From: Lachnospiraceae bacterium
Lineage (GTDB): Bacteria > Bacillota > Clostridia > Lachnospirales > Lachnospiraceae
Reading direction: 5' to 3'
DNA: 55,460 nt
Assembly (NCBI GenBank): GCA_017461725.1
Contig: JAFTXG010000016.1
Coordinates: forward strand, 1-55,460
Part shown: positions 25,854-33,537 of the stretch, piece after piece
How positions within the stretch are numbered: position 1 is the stretch's first letter
How the letters are laid out: each line of letters starts with the position of its first letter
Program-made: the position numbers and the translations under genes
Notes under the pieces: generated by a model
What the model saw: the letters and a program-made list of their open reading frames with translations, nothing else
Database searches by the model: none
What the model was told of the DNA's origin: nothing

Positions 25854-27451
25854 TCATCGGTGTCCTTTTCGCTCCACAAAGCTATGATACCCAAATAGCT
25901 GCATACAAACCACGCACCTGTCAAAAGATAAACTGTTAACTCGGACAGGTGCGTTTTTGTATTTAACAGAGTTTGCAGAGCAGAACCGGAGAGACATACC
26001 GGCAGCAGGGTAAAGGTCGGTTTCAGCACCGCTTCGGTCAGATTCATTCTCAGGCCGGTTGTACGACAGAGATACCTAAGGTGCAGGGCGGTCAGTACGA
26101 TTTCGCTGCCCAGGAGACCGTAAAAATAAGCAGTGATTCCGATCTTTGGCATTACAAAAAAGACCACACTCAGTCGGATAGCCAGACTGCAGAGCGTGTG
26201 ATAAAAGGTCACATCTGTTTTGCCCAACCCGTTGATGATGCTGCCCAGTGTCACTGAAAGATAGAGAAAAGGACAGAGAAAGGACATCTGTGTGATAAAG
26301 CTGCCTGCAGTTTCATTATTAAATACGACAACGCCCAGCGCTTCCCCAAAATAGCGAAAAATACCGAGGCAGAGAATGCCGATCACCAGACTGAGACGGA
26401 TGCTCAGGTCAGAGGTGTGCTGAACGCGTTTGTTATTACCGGATGCCTGCGCTTTTGCCACTTCAGGCAGTAACATAACCGCCAATGAATTGATCAGCGT
26501 TGAAGGGAACAAAATAAAGGGTAGCGCCATGCCGGTCAACGTGCCGAAGAGACTGAGGGCATCGCTTTGGGTCAGACCGGATAGCCGCAGTTTGGCTGGG
26601 ATCAGGATGGCTTCACCGCTTTGTAAAAGGCTTAGGCACAGTCGGTTGGCAGTCATGGGAATGACCAAGCGGAGGAGGCTGCCCATGTAAGCTTGAGGTG
26701 TATGGATATAGGGAGATGGATTAGTATGGTATTTATGCGGTTTTCCGGCAGATGCTTCAATGTTTGTGTGGAAGGAAGCAGATAAGTGTAGCTTGCCGGA
26801 TTTTGCCCACAGCGGTCCAAATGCGCACAGACAGTAAAACAGAGAGCCAATCTCGCCGATGACCAGTCCGTAAACTGCGTGGATCACCTGAAATTCCAAT
26901 CTGCGAGATTGCATAATCTGATAGATCAAAAAAACTGCTGTCATGCGGATAGTCTGTTCCACAATCTGCGATATTGCTGGGACTGTGGTTTTTTGCAAAC
27001 CGTAGTAATAACCCACGATACAGGAGTGGGCGGCGCAGATAGGCACTGCCAGGGACATCATCTGAAGCAGATGCACGCAGCGCACCTCACTCAGAAGATG
27101 AAGTGCGATAAGGTCAGAAAAGAAATACAGAGCCACAGAGGATGTTAAGGCCAGGGAGAGGGACAAAAAAAGCGCACAGCCAAAATAGGCACGGCTGCTT
27201 TTCGTACCGCTCTTGTGTGATTCACTGGCGATAAAACGGGACAGTGCGGTCTGGATCGATGTGCAGCACAGTGACATACAGATACCGTAGACCGGAAAAA
27301 TCAACTGATAGAGCCCCATTCCCTCGGGGCCCAGCTGATGGGAGAGGAAAATGCGGTAAAAAAATCCGGCGAAACGGCTGAACAGCCCAGCCAGAGTCAA
27401 GACAAAAGCGCCGATGATAAACTGATTTTTGTGCTGTTTCATGGGGCTCAT
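25850..27451 (-). CDS. SpoVB-like MATE/flippase family membrane protein
   Basis: The 533-residue protein is a polytopic membrane protein of the polysaccharide biosynthesis/MVF group, similar to SpoVB and MurJ-like flippases. It opens with FIIGAFVLTLAGLFSRFAGF and FYRIFLSHQLGPEGMGLYQL, the usual SpoVB pattern, and has about 13-14 hydrophobic segments. Relatives move lipid-linked glycans across the membrane in sporulation or wall synthesis. ATG 27451 has GGAGG at 6 bases; a longer in-frame start (27685) would run into the divergent iscR gene. A terminator for the opposite strand is embedded in its 3' coding part. Confidence 0.88.
   Translation of the reverse strand: MSPMKQHKNQFIIGAFVLTLAGLFSRFAGFFYRIFLSHQLGPEGMGLYQLIFPVYGICMSLCCTSIQTALSRFIASESHKSGTKSSRAYFGCALFLSLSLALTSSVALYFFSDLIALHLLSEVRCVHLLQMMSLAVPICAAHSCIVGYYYGLQKTTVPAISQIVEQTIRMTAVFLIYQIMQSRRLEFQVIHAVYGLVIGEIGSLFYCLCAFGPLWAKSGKLHLSASFHTNIEASAGKPHKYHTNPSPYIHTPQAYMGSLLRLVIPMTANRLCLSLLQSGEAILIPAKLRLSGLTQSDALSLFGTLTGMALPFILFPSTLINSLAVMLLPEVAKAQASGNNKRVQHTSDLSIRLSLVIGILCLGIFRYFGEALGVVVFNNETAGSFITQMSFLCPFLYLSVTLGSIINGLGKTDVTFYHTLCSLAIRLSVVFFVMPKIGITAYFYGLLGSEIVLTALHLRYLCRTTGLRMNLTEAVLKPTFTLLPVCLSGSALQTLLNTKTHLSELTVYLLTGAWFVCSYLGIIALWSEKDTDD
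25912..25958 (+). terminator. Plus-strand terminator inside the flippase coding sequence
   Basis: ACGCACCTGTC (25912-25922) pairs perfectly with GACAGGTGCGT (25944-25954) and TTTTT follows. It lies 58 bases after the MerR-RDD stop codon, so it should end that transcript, yet the same DNA encodes part of the last membrane region of the minus-strand flippase. Confidence 0.7.
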
Positions 27452-27527
27452 GGACACCCTCCGAGGGGGAATTGATACACTATATGTAAATTCCGAGTAA
27501 ATTAGTAGACTTTCTTTGATAAAGACC

Positions 27528-27556
27528 TTGACATACCTCTCAATGAGTGGTATTCT
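27528..27556 (+). promoter_or_regulatory. Promoter and candidate IscR operator of the isc operon
   Basis: TTGACA (27528-27533) and TATTCT (27551-27556) are 17 bases apart. The spacer is an imperfect palindrome (27533-27553) with outer arms ATACC/GGTAT and inner arms CTCA/TGAG. A repressor here would block RNA polymerase. Binding by the adjacent IscR-like protein is inferred from position. Confidence 0.7.
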
Positions 27557-27644
27557 GTGTTCTAGAAATCCTAGCAATTTAGTGGGAATTATTGCCGGGC
27601 AGTTGATATGAGTGATGCCGGGCGATGTGAAAGGAAGTGAACAA

Positions 27645-28082
27645 ATGAAGCTTTCAACCAAAGGTCGGTATGGGCTGAGAGCCATGGTGGATTTGGGGGT
27701 TTATAGTGAACATGAACCGGTTTCCATCAGCAGCATTGCCGGGCGGCAGCAGATATCGGACCGTTATCTGGAGCAGCTCATCGGTAAGCTGAAAAAGGCG
27801 GGGCTGGTGTCCAGTATCCGCGGTGCACAGGGCGGCTATCAGCTGGCCAGAGATCCGAAAGATATTTCAGCGGGAGACATTCTCCGTGTACTGGAGGGTG
27901 ATCTGATGTCTGTCACCTGCGACGGCGATAGTGAGAAAGAGATTCCCTGCTGTGAGGCATCGGATTATTGTGTGACCCGCTATGTATGGCAGAAGGTTCA
28001 TGAGGGGATTATTGCAGCGGTGGATAATCTTACCTTGGCTGAGCTGATCGAACAGAGCAAAGGATTTCACGGTGGTTGTTAA
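27645..28082 (+). CDS. iscR: Rrf2-family regulator, IscR-like
   Basis: The 145-residue protein has the Rrf2 winged helix (MKLSTKGRYGLRAMVDL, then ISDRYLEQLIGKLKKAGLV and RGAQGGYQLARD). Cysteines at about 92, 103, 104 and 110 sit in the region that binds a 2Fe-2S cluster in IscR. IscR proteins repress Fe-S assembly genes when cluster supply is sufficient. The chosen ATG follows AAAGGAAGTG. It is the first gene of iscR-iscS-iscU-mnmA, and a palindrome inside its promoter suits autoregulation. CymR is the alternative Rrf2 type, but CymR lacks these cysteines. Confidence 0.88.
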   Translation: MKLSTKGRYGLRAMVDLGVYSEHEPVSISSIAGRQQISDRYLEQLIGKLKKAGLVSSIRGAQGGYQLARDPKDISAGDILRVLEGDLMSVTCDGDSEKEIPCCEASDYCVTRYVWQKVHEGIIAAVDNLTLAELIEQSKGFHGGC

Positions 28083-28201
28083 ATCGGAATAAACTATATT
28101 AGGGTAAAGGCAGATATGTCCTGACTGTAGTAAATAAGGACAATGATTAATAAGGTTACGATTCGATAAATACGGATTAAACCATGGACCTGGAGGAGAT
28201 T

Positions 28202-29392
28202 ATGAGCAGATTTGTATATTTGGACAACGCGGCGACGACCAAGACAAAGCCTGAGGTGGTGGAGGCGATGCTTCCCTATTTCACGGAGAAATTTGGAAAT
28301 CCGTCTGCAATTTACGACTTTGCGTCACAGAGTAAGAGTGGTGTGACTACCGCCAGAGAGCAGATTGCGGCGGTGATCGGAGCAAATGCTTCGGATATCT
28401 ATTTTACCGCTGGCGGTTCCGAGGCAGATAACTGGGCGCTGAAAGCAGCTGCTGAGTTTTATGGAAATAAGGGCAGGCACATCATCACCACGAAGATTGA
28501 GCATCATGCTATCCTGCACACAGCGGATTATCTGGAGAAGAAGGGCTTTGAGGTTACTTATCTTCCTGTGGATGAGAACGGTATTATTCGTCTTTCTGAT
28601 CTGGAGGCAGCGATCCGTCCGGATACGATTTTGATCTCAGTGATGTTTGCCAACAACGAGATCGGAAGTATCCAGCCCATCAGGGAGATCGGTGCGATCG
28701 CTAAGAAGCATGGGATTTTATTCCACACCGATGCGGTTCAGGCCTATGCCCATGTGCCGATCAATGTGGATGAGATGAATATTGACATGCTCAGTGCCAG
28801 TGGTCACAAGTTTAACGGACCTAAGGGTATCGGTTTCCTATATATCCGCAAGGGCGTGAAAATCCGCTCCTTTATCCACGGTGGTGCTCAGGAGAGAAAA
28901 CGCCGTGCGGGCACAGAGAATGTTCCTGGTATCGTTGGTATGGGTAAGGCGGCTGAGCTTGCCGCGTCAACCATAGATGAGCGGATCAAGTACGAGACTG
29001 AGCTTAGGGATTATCTGATCGAGCAGGTTATGAGTCGGATTCCTTATACCAGAGTGAACGGTCATCGGACCAATCGTCTTCCGAACAATGTAAACTTCAG
29101 CTTCCAGTTTATTGAGGGAGAGTCGTTGCTGATTATGCTGGACATGGCAGGTATCTGTGCTTCCAGCGGTTCTGCTTGTACCTCAGGTTCACTGGATCCC
29201 TCCCACGTACTGTTGGCTATCGGTCTTCCCCATGAGATCGCGCACGGATCCCTGAGACTGACTCTCAGCGAGGAGACCACCAGAGAGGAGATCGACTATG
29301 TGGTTGAGAATCTGGTACAGATTGTGGAAAGACTGAGAGGGATGTCACCTCTGTACGAGGATTATATGAAGAAAGCATCAGAGGTCAGATAA
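28202..29392 (+). CDS. iscS: Cysteine desulfurase
   Basis: The 396-residue PLP enzyme removes sulfur from cysteine and passes it to IscU and MnmA. Signatures are VYLDNAATTKTKPEVV at the start, AGGSEADNWAL, EHHAIL, the PLP lysine in SASGHKFNGPKG near 203, and the catalytic cysteine in ASSGSACTSGSLDPSHVL near 325. The C-terminal shape is IscS/NifS rather than SufS. ATG 28202 follows GGAGGAG; an in-frame ATG at 28184 precedes that site. The gap to iscR is 119 bases without a terminator. Confidence 0.96.
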   Translation: MSRFVYLDNAATTKTKPEVVEAMLPYFTEKFGNPSAIYDFASQSKSGVTTAREQIAAVIGANASDIYFTAGGSEADNWALKAAAEFYGNKGRHIITTKIEHHAILHTADYLEKKGFEVTYLPVDENGIIRLSDLEAAIRPDTILISVMFANNEIGSIQPIREIGAIAKKHGILFHTDAVQAYAHVPINVDEMNIDMLSASGHKFNGPKGIGFLYIRKGVKIRSFIHGGAQERKRRAGTENVPGIVGMGKAAELAASTIDERIKYETELRDYLIEQVMSRIPYTRVNGHRTNRLPNNVNFSFQFIEGESLLIMLDMAGICASSGSACTSGSLDPSHVLLAIGLPHEIAHGSLRLTLSEETTREEIDYVVENLVQIVERLRGMSPLYEDYMKKASEVR

Positions 29393-29560
29393 ACGCTGAG
29401 AAATTCCAGCTTTTTATACCGTCGATTGAACGATAGCGGAATTAAGTGCAGCCGACTGAAATATGGCGGTTAAAACACAGTCCATTCAAGATATCGAGGG
29501 AAATCAATATAACATGCAAATACAGACTGCCGGTAACGAAGGCAGAGAAATGGAGAAAAT

Positions 29561-30004
29561 ATGTACAGCGAGAAAGTGATGGATCATTTCCAGAATCCCA
29601 GAAACGTAGGTGAGATCGAGAATGCCAGCGGTGTTGGCACCGTAGGTAATGCCAAGTGTGGCGATATTATGAGAATGTATCTGGACATCGATGAGAACGG
29701 TGTTATCCGCGATTGTAAGTTCAAGACCTTCGGCTGTGGCGCAGCTGTGGCGACCAGCAGCATGGCCACCGAGCTGGTAATCGGCAAGACCATTCAGGAG
29801 GCTCTTCAGGTGACGAATAAAGCGGTTATGGAGGCCCTTGACGGACTTCCGCCGGTGAAGGTGCACTGTTCACTGCTGGCCGAGGAGGCTATCCATGCGG
29901 CACTGTGGGATTACGCCCAAAAGCACGGAATCAAGATTGAGGGCCTTCAGAAACCGGTGAGTGATATCAGTGAGCATGAAGAAGCTGAGGACGAGGAATA
30001 TTGA
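29561..30004 (+). CDS. iscU: Fe-S cluster scaffold protein, IscU/NifU type
   Basis: The 147-residue protein holds the three scaffold cysteines of the IscU family: NAKCGDIM near 37, TFGCGAAVATSSM near 63, and VHCSLLAEEAIHAAL near 106. An Asp follows the first cysteine as in other family members. The C-terminal 20 residues are acidic and differ from proteobacterial IscU, as in clostridial NifU-like proteins. The LPPVKVHCS motif is present. GGAG lies 6 bases before the ATG. It follows iscS and precedes mnmA in the same direction. Confidence 0.95.
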   Translation: MYSEKVMDHFQNPRNVGEIENASGVGTVGNAKCGDIMRMYLDIDENGVIRDCKFKTFGCGAAVATSSMATELVIGKTIQEALQVTNKAVMEALDGLPPVKVHCSLLAEEAIHAALWDYAQKHGIKIEGLQKPVSDISEHEEAEDEEY

Positions 30005-30128
30005 TTCTGAGGCAGCGCGTTAGCGGTTGTTTTCCGGTACGGATACATTGAGTTTTGTCCAGTGGAAAGAACCGTATTGCTGGTTCAGTGTGACGAAAAG
30101 TGAAGAAAAAACAGCTTCAGAGGACACT

Positions 30129-31217
30129 ATGAGGAAAAGAAAAGTTGTCGTGGGTATGTCCGGAGGCGTGGATTCGTCGGTGGCGGCATATCTGCTTAAG
30201 GAGCAGGGATATGAGGTCATCGGTGTGACCATGCAGATATGGCAGCAGGAGGACGATGATGTGGCTTCCGAAAATGGAGGCTGCTGCGGCCTTTCTGCGG
30301 TTGAGGATGCCAGACGGGTGGCGGAGCTCTTGGGGATTCCCTACTATGTGATGAATTTTCGCAGGGAGTTTGACGAGAAGGTGATACGCTATTTTGCTGA
30401 TGAATATCTTGCCGGGCGCACACCCAATCCCTGTATTGCCTGCAATCGTTATGTAAAGTGGGAGTCTCTGCTGCAGCGCAGCTTGGAGATCGGTGCCGAT
30501 TATATTGCAACCGGACACTATGCGCAGATCGGACAACTTCCCAATGGCAGGTATGCGATCCGCAATTCAGTGACGGCGCAGAAGGATCAGACCTATGCGC
30601 TGTATAATCTGACGCAGGACCAGCTTGCCCGCACGCTGATGCCGGTAGGTGCTTATACCAAAGCGCAAATCCGTGAGATTGCTGAGGCGCTCAGGCTGCC
30701 TATCGCGGCGAAGCCGGACAGTCAGGAGATCTGTTTTGTTCCGGATCAGGATTATGCCGGGTTTATTGAGCGCTATCGCCCGGGATCCGTTCCGCCGGAG
30801 GGGGATTTTGTCCGGACAGACGGTACGGTGATCGGCCGCCATAAGGGGATCACCCATTACACGGTGGGACAGCGCAAAAAACTGGGCATCGCCATGGGAC
30901 ATCCGGTGTTTGTAAAGGAGATACGTCCAGAGACCAATGAGGTGGTTATCGGAGAGGCGGATGAGCTGTTTGGCCGGACACTGTACTGTAATCAGGTCAA
31001 TCCGATGGCGGTGGAGCGGTTTAAGGATGGAGATCGGTTCCTCGGAAAAATTCGTTATGCACATAAGGGAGAAATGTGCACGGTCAGATGGGTGGATAAA
31101 GACACACTGTCCTGTACCTTTGACGAGCCGGTTCGGGCGGTGACACCTGGACAGGCAGTGGTTCTGTACGACGGCGACTATGTGGCCGGAGGCGGGACGA
31201 TTATCGGGGGAGAATGA
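30129..31217 (+). CDS. mnmA: tRNA-uridine 2-sulfurtransferase
   Basis: The 362-residue enzyme thiolates U34 of tRNA-Lys, -Glu and -Gln. The PP-loop is VVGMSGGVDSSVAAYLL (residues 6-22). Catalytic cysteines appear in NPCIACNRYVKW (about 98-109) and SQEICFVPDQDY (about 198-209). The GHYAQI segment and the C-terminal beta-barrel are present. Its sulfur comes from IscS, encoded two genes upstream. ATG 30129 follows AGAGGA. Its last bases run into the amidase gene (stop at 31215-31217, next ATG at 31219). Confidence 0.97.
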   Translation: MRKRKVVVGMSGGVDSSVAAYLLKEQGYEVIGVTMQIWQQEDDDVASENGGCCGLSAVEDARRVAELLGIPYYVMNFRREFDEKVIRYFADEYLAGRTPNPCIACNRYVKWESLLQRSLEIGADYIATGHYAQIGQLPNGRYAIRNSVTAQKDQTYALYNLTQDQLARTLMPVGAYTKAQIREIAEALRLPIAAKPDSQEICFVPDQDYAGFIERYRPGSVPPEGDFVRTDGTVIGRHKGITHYTVGQRKKLGIAMGHPVFVKEIRPETNEVVIGEADELFGRTLYCNQVNPMAVERFKDGDRFLGKIRYAHKGEMCTVRWVDKDTLSCTFDEPVRAVTPGQAVVLYDGDYVAGGGTIIGGE

Positions 31218-31218
31218 G

Positions 31219-32421
31219 ATGAAACAAGGTAAAAAGATGATGTTGACAGGCATTCTGCTGCTGGCTTTTCTGCTGGGCGGCTGTAATGCCTTTTCTGAAA
31301 TAAGAGGGCCGGAGTCTGATCACACACAGGAGATTCAGGCTGACCATACGGAGGAAAATGGAGAGCATTCCGATTTCGAGACCTCGTCGGAGACACCGGA
31401 AGAATCGGACGTGACCGAGGCGGTGGAGGAGACGGGGGCAGCTGCGCCGACGGAGGAGATACCAATCGAATCCTGCGACGAGGATATGGAGACTCCCGGA
31501 ATGATGGAACCGGAGTATCGTTACATCGAGGCCAATGATATGGTCTATGCGTGGGTGCGGTTAAATGTTCGTACATCGGAGAGCACTCAGTCGGATATTC
31601 TCGGTGTGCTGGAGGTTGGAGAGGCGGTGAACCGAACCGGTATCCATGAGGAATGGACCCGCGTTGTCTATCAGGGCCAAACTGCTTTTGTTGCCACAGA
31701 GTATATTTCTGAGATAAAGCCCGAGCCGGAAACGGCAGAATCGACTGCTGCCGCTGTTGCCTCCGAGGGCACTGGAATCTATTATGATAACGGTGGATAT
31801 CTGGTTGCCATTGATCCTGGGCATCAGGGAAAGGGCAACAGTGACAAGGAGCCGGTGGGACCGGGCGCGTCTGAGATGAAAGCGAAGGTTTCGTCCGGAA
31901 CTCAGGGCGTGGTGACCGGCATTCCGGAGCATGAGATGAATCTGGTGATCTCTCTGTATCTCCGTGACGAGCTGCTGGCGAGAGGCTACAGTGTATTGAT
32001 GATCCGTGAGACGGCAGATGTGGATATCAGCAATGCGGAGCGTGCGGAGCTGGCGAACAGCTGCAATTCCGATATTTTTGTCCGGATTCATGGAAACAGC
32101 GTTTCAAATCAGGAGATTCATGGAGCTCTGACCATGTGCATGACTCAGAATAATCCCTATAATGGAAACTTATATATGCCGAGCAAGACCTTATCCCAGC
32201 TGGTAGTGGACTATTTATGTGCGGCCACCGGGGCGGTGAACAAGGGGATTCTTGAAACGGACACAATGAGTGGAATTAACTGGTGTAAAATACCGGTGAC
32301 TATTGTGGAAGTGGGATTTATGAGCAATCCGAAGGAGGATCAGGCGATGGCAGAGGATGATTATCGCAGAGCCATGGCTAAGGGGATTGCCGACGGTATT
32401 GATGCGTATTTCGGAAGATAG
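31219..32421 (+). CDS. SH3b-containing N-acetylmuramoyl-L-alanine amidase lipoprotein
   Basis: The 400-residue protein has a lipoprotein signal peptide (LLLAFLLGGC, lipidated Cys at residue 22), an acidic low-complexity linker, an SH3b domain (about 113-158, LNVRTSESTQSDILGVL) and a C-terminal amidase_3 zinc domain (about 195-400). Zinc ligands are visible as VAIDPGHQGKGN, a Glu in PEHEMNLVISL, and FVRIHGNS; the catalytic Glu is in IVEVGFMSN. It cleaves the amide link between muramic acid and the stem peptide outside the cell. GGGGGAG precedes the ATG. It follows mnmA by one base, so it probably belongs to the same transcript. Confidence 0.92.
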   Translation: MKQGKKMMLTGILLLAFLLGGCNAFSEIRGPESDHTQEIQADHTEENGEHSDFETSSETPEESDVTEAVEETGAAAPTEEIPIESCDEDMETPGMMEPEYRYIEANDMVYAWVRLNVRTSESTQSDILGVLEVGEAVNRTGIHEEWTRVVYQGQTAFVATEYISEIKPEPETAESTAAAVASEGTGIYYDNGGYLVAIDPGHQGKGNSDKEPVGPGASEMKAKVSSGTQGVVTGIPEHEMNLVISLYLRDELLARGYSVLMIRETADVDISNAERAELANSCNSDIFVRIHGNSVSNQEIHGALTMCMTQNNPYNGNLYMPSKTLSQLVVDYLCAATGAVNKGILETDTMSGINWCKIPVTIVEVGFMSNPKEDQAMAEDDYRRAMAKGIADGIDAYFGR

Positions 32422-32467
32422 TATTTCGGGCAGAAGAATGCATTGAACGACGAAGAGGAAACAAGTG

Positions 32468-32520
32468 TGCCGACAATAATTGCGATGCCCGTTGGGGGCA
32501 TCGGGTTACTGTCGGCATTT
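32468..32520 (+). terminator. Nested-hairpin terminator after the amidase
   Basis: TGCCGACA (32468-32475) pairs with TGTCGGCA (32510-32517), enclosing a second stem CGATGCCC (32483-32490) with GGGCATCG (32496-32503). TTTTC follows. It likely ends the isc/mnmA/amidase transcript. Confidence 0.65.
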
Positions 32521-32544
32521 TCTGTTGATCCGATGAAATATAAA

Positions 32545-32766
32545 TTCAATGATACACAGATTTAATAATATGCAAATTCGATAATACACAGATTCAATGA
32601 TATGCAAATTCAATGATGCACAGATTCAATGATATGCAAATTCGATAATGCACAGATTCAATGATATGCAAATTCAATGATACACAGATTTAATAATATG
32701 CAAATTCGATAATACACAAATTCGGTATACGCAGCTTCAACGATACACAAATTTGATGACACATGG
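32545..32766. repeat. Tandem array of 14 copies of a 16-bp unit with 32-bp alternation
   Basis: The unit is close to TTCAATGATAYRCARA. Copies ending ACACAGA or GCACAGA alternate with copies ending ATGCAAA, giving a true period of 32 bases over the first ten units. Units 1-3 (32545-32590) are identical to units 9-11 (32673-32718), so segments were duplicated after the array formed. The last three copies are degenerate, two of them 15 bases. It lies in a gene-free stretch of about 390 bases between the amidase terminator and the 3' end of the MarR gene. It is not a CRISPR array: there are no spacers. Confidence 0.9.
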
Positions 32767-32812
32767 CTGTGATATAATGCGGGACAAAAACGCACAACGG
32801 ACAAATCGGGTG

Positions 32813-33265
32813 TTACGCTTCGAACAGTTTGTCTGTGTCAAACTCATCCATAATATTCATCATGACAGATAGACTCTGAACGAACTGCATACATTCAGTC
32901 TCGCTCATCCTTTCTTTCATCTTTGCAAGGATGTGATGAATATAGTCACTGCTGATATTATAATAATGATAAAAGCGCTCAGTCAGACACAGACGCACCT
33001 CGCGGCGGTCGGCATCAGAGTGGGTTTTGCGCACATACCCTTTTTTTACTAATGCGTTGATGCGGTAGGTGGCATTTGGCAGAGAAATATGGATAAAGTT
33101 GGCAAACTCTCCGATGGTGGGCTCCCCCAACGTATGAATGACCTCAACGGCAAAGGCTTCCGTGGCGGTCAGTGAGGACTCCCGGTCCGGCAGCTCGCGG
33201 AACATCCCCTGGTAAAAGTGGTTTTTAAAACGGCAATATACATCCGAGAAGGTCTTTTCCAGCAT
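32813..33265 (-). CDS. MarR-family transcriptional regulator
   Basis: The 150-residue protein has the winged helix of the MarR family. The recognition region reads PTIGEFANFIHISLPNATYRIN (split here by helix boundaries), followed by the wing VKKGYVRKTHSDADRREVRLCL. The order of helices and the DRREVRL wing are diagnostic. The ligand is unknown. On the minus strand TTTGGAG precedes the ATG. The gene is divergent from the Gly/Arg-rich membrane protein across 272 bases that hold both promoters and a perfect A/T palindrome at 33356-33369, so it may regulate itself and that gene. Confidence 0.88.
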   Translation of the reverse strand: MLEKTFSDVYCRFKNHFYQGMFRELPDRESSLTATEAFAVEVIHTLGEPTIGEFANFIHISLPNATYRINALVKKGYVRKTHSDADRREVRLCLTERFYHYYNISSDYIHHILAKMKERMSETECMQFVQSLSVMMNIMDEFDTDKLFEA

Positions 33266-33302
33266 AGGTCAATCTCCAAAAAGGTTAAAAAGTTTGAAGA
33301 AT

Positions 33303-33331
33303 ATCGTATCATGCAAAAAATAAAAAGTCAA
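33303..33331 (-). promoter_or_regulatory. Promoter of the MarR gene
   Basis: On the minus strand TTGACT (33331-33326) and TACGAT (33308-33303) are 17 bases apart, 37 bases before the ATG. Confidence 0.55.
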
Positions 33332-33407
33332 GGTCATGGGGAGTGGATTTTATGAAAAATTTAAATTTTGGAAAATGTTAAGATTTCGGGAAGTATAGAG
33401 AATTGAG

Positions 33408-33436
33408 TTGAAACTTTTTTTAAGATAGAATATAAT
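33408..33436 (+). promoter_or_regulatory. Promoter of the Gly/Arg-rich membrane protein gene
   Basis: TTGAAA (33408-33413) and TATAAT (33431-33436) are 17 bases apart. About 95 bases of leader follow. The palindrome AAAATTTAAATTTT (33356-33369) lies about 40 bases upstream and could be a MarR site. Confidence 0.65.
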
Positions 33437-33537
33437 GATACAAGGGTCAAAAATGTTTTGACACCCAAATCATATAATGGATACCCGGAGAAGTCTGTTA
33501 ATGATTGACATAAATTCAGGATCAGGGAGGTAGTGTG

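Noticed and set aside
19951..27451. Complete new defence island
   Set aside because: RhuM-Fic, Nudix and Sel1 proteins are seen in such islands, but there is no nuclease, reverse transcriptase, toxin-antitoxin pair or effector module to support it.
32545..32766. CRISPR array
   Set aside because: Units are directly adjacent without unique spacers and no cas gene is in the window.
32773..32778. TATAAT at the end of the repeat array as a promoter
   Set aside because: It has no -35 box at proper spacing and points into the 3' end of the opposite MarR gene.
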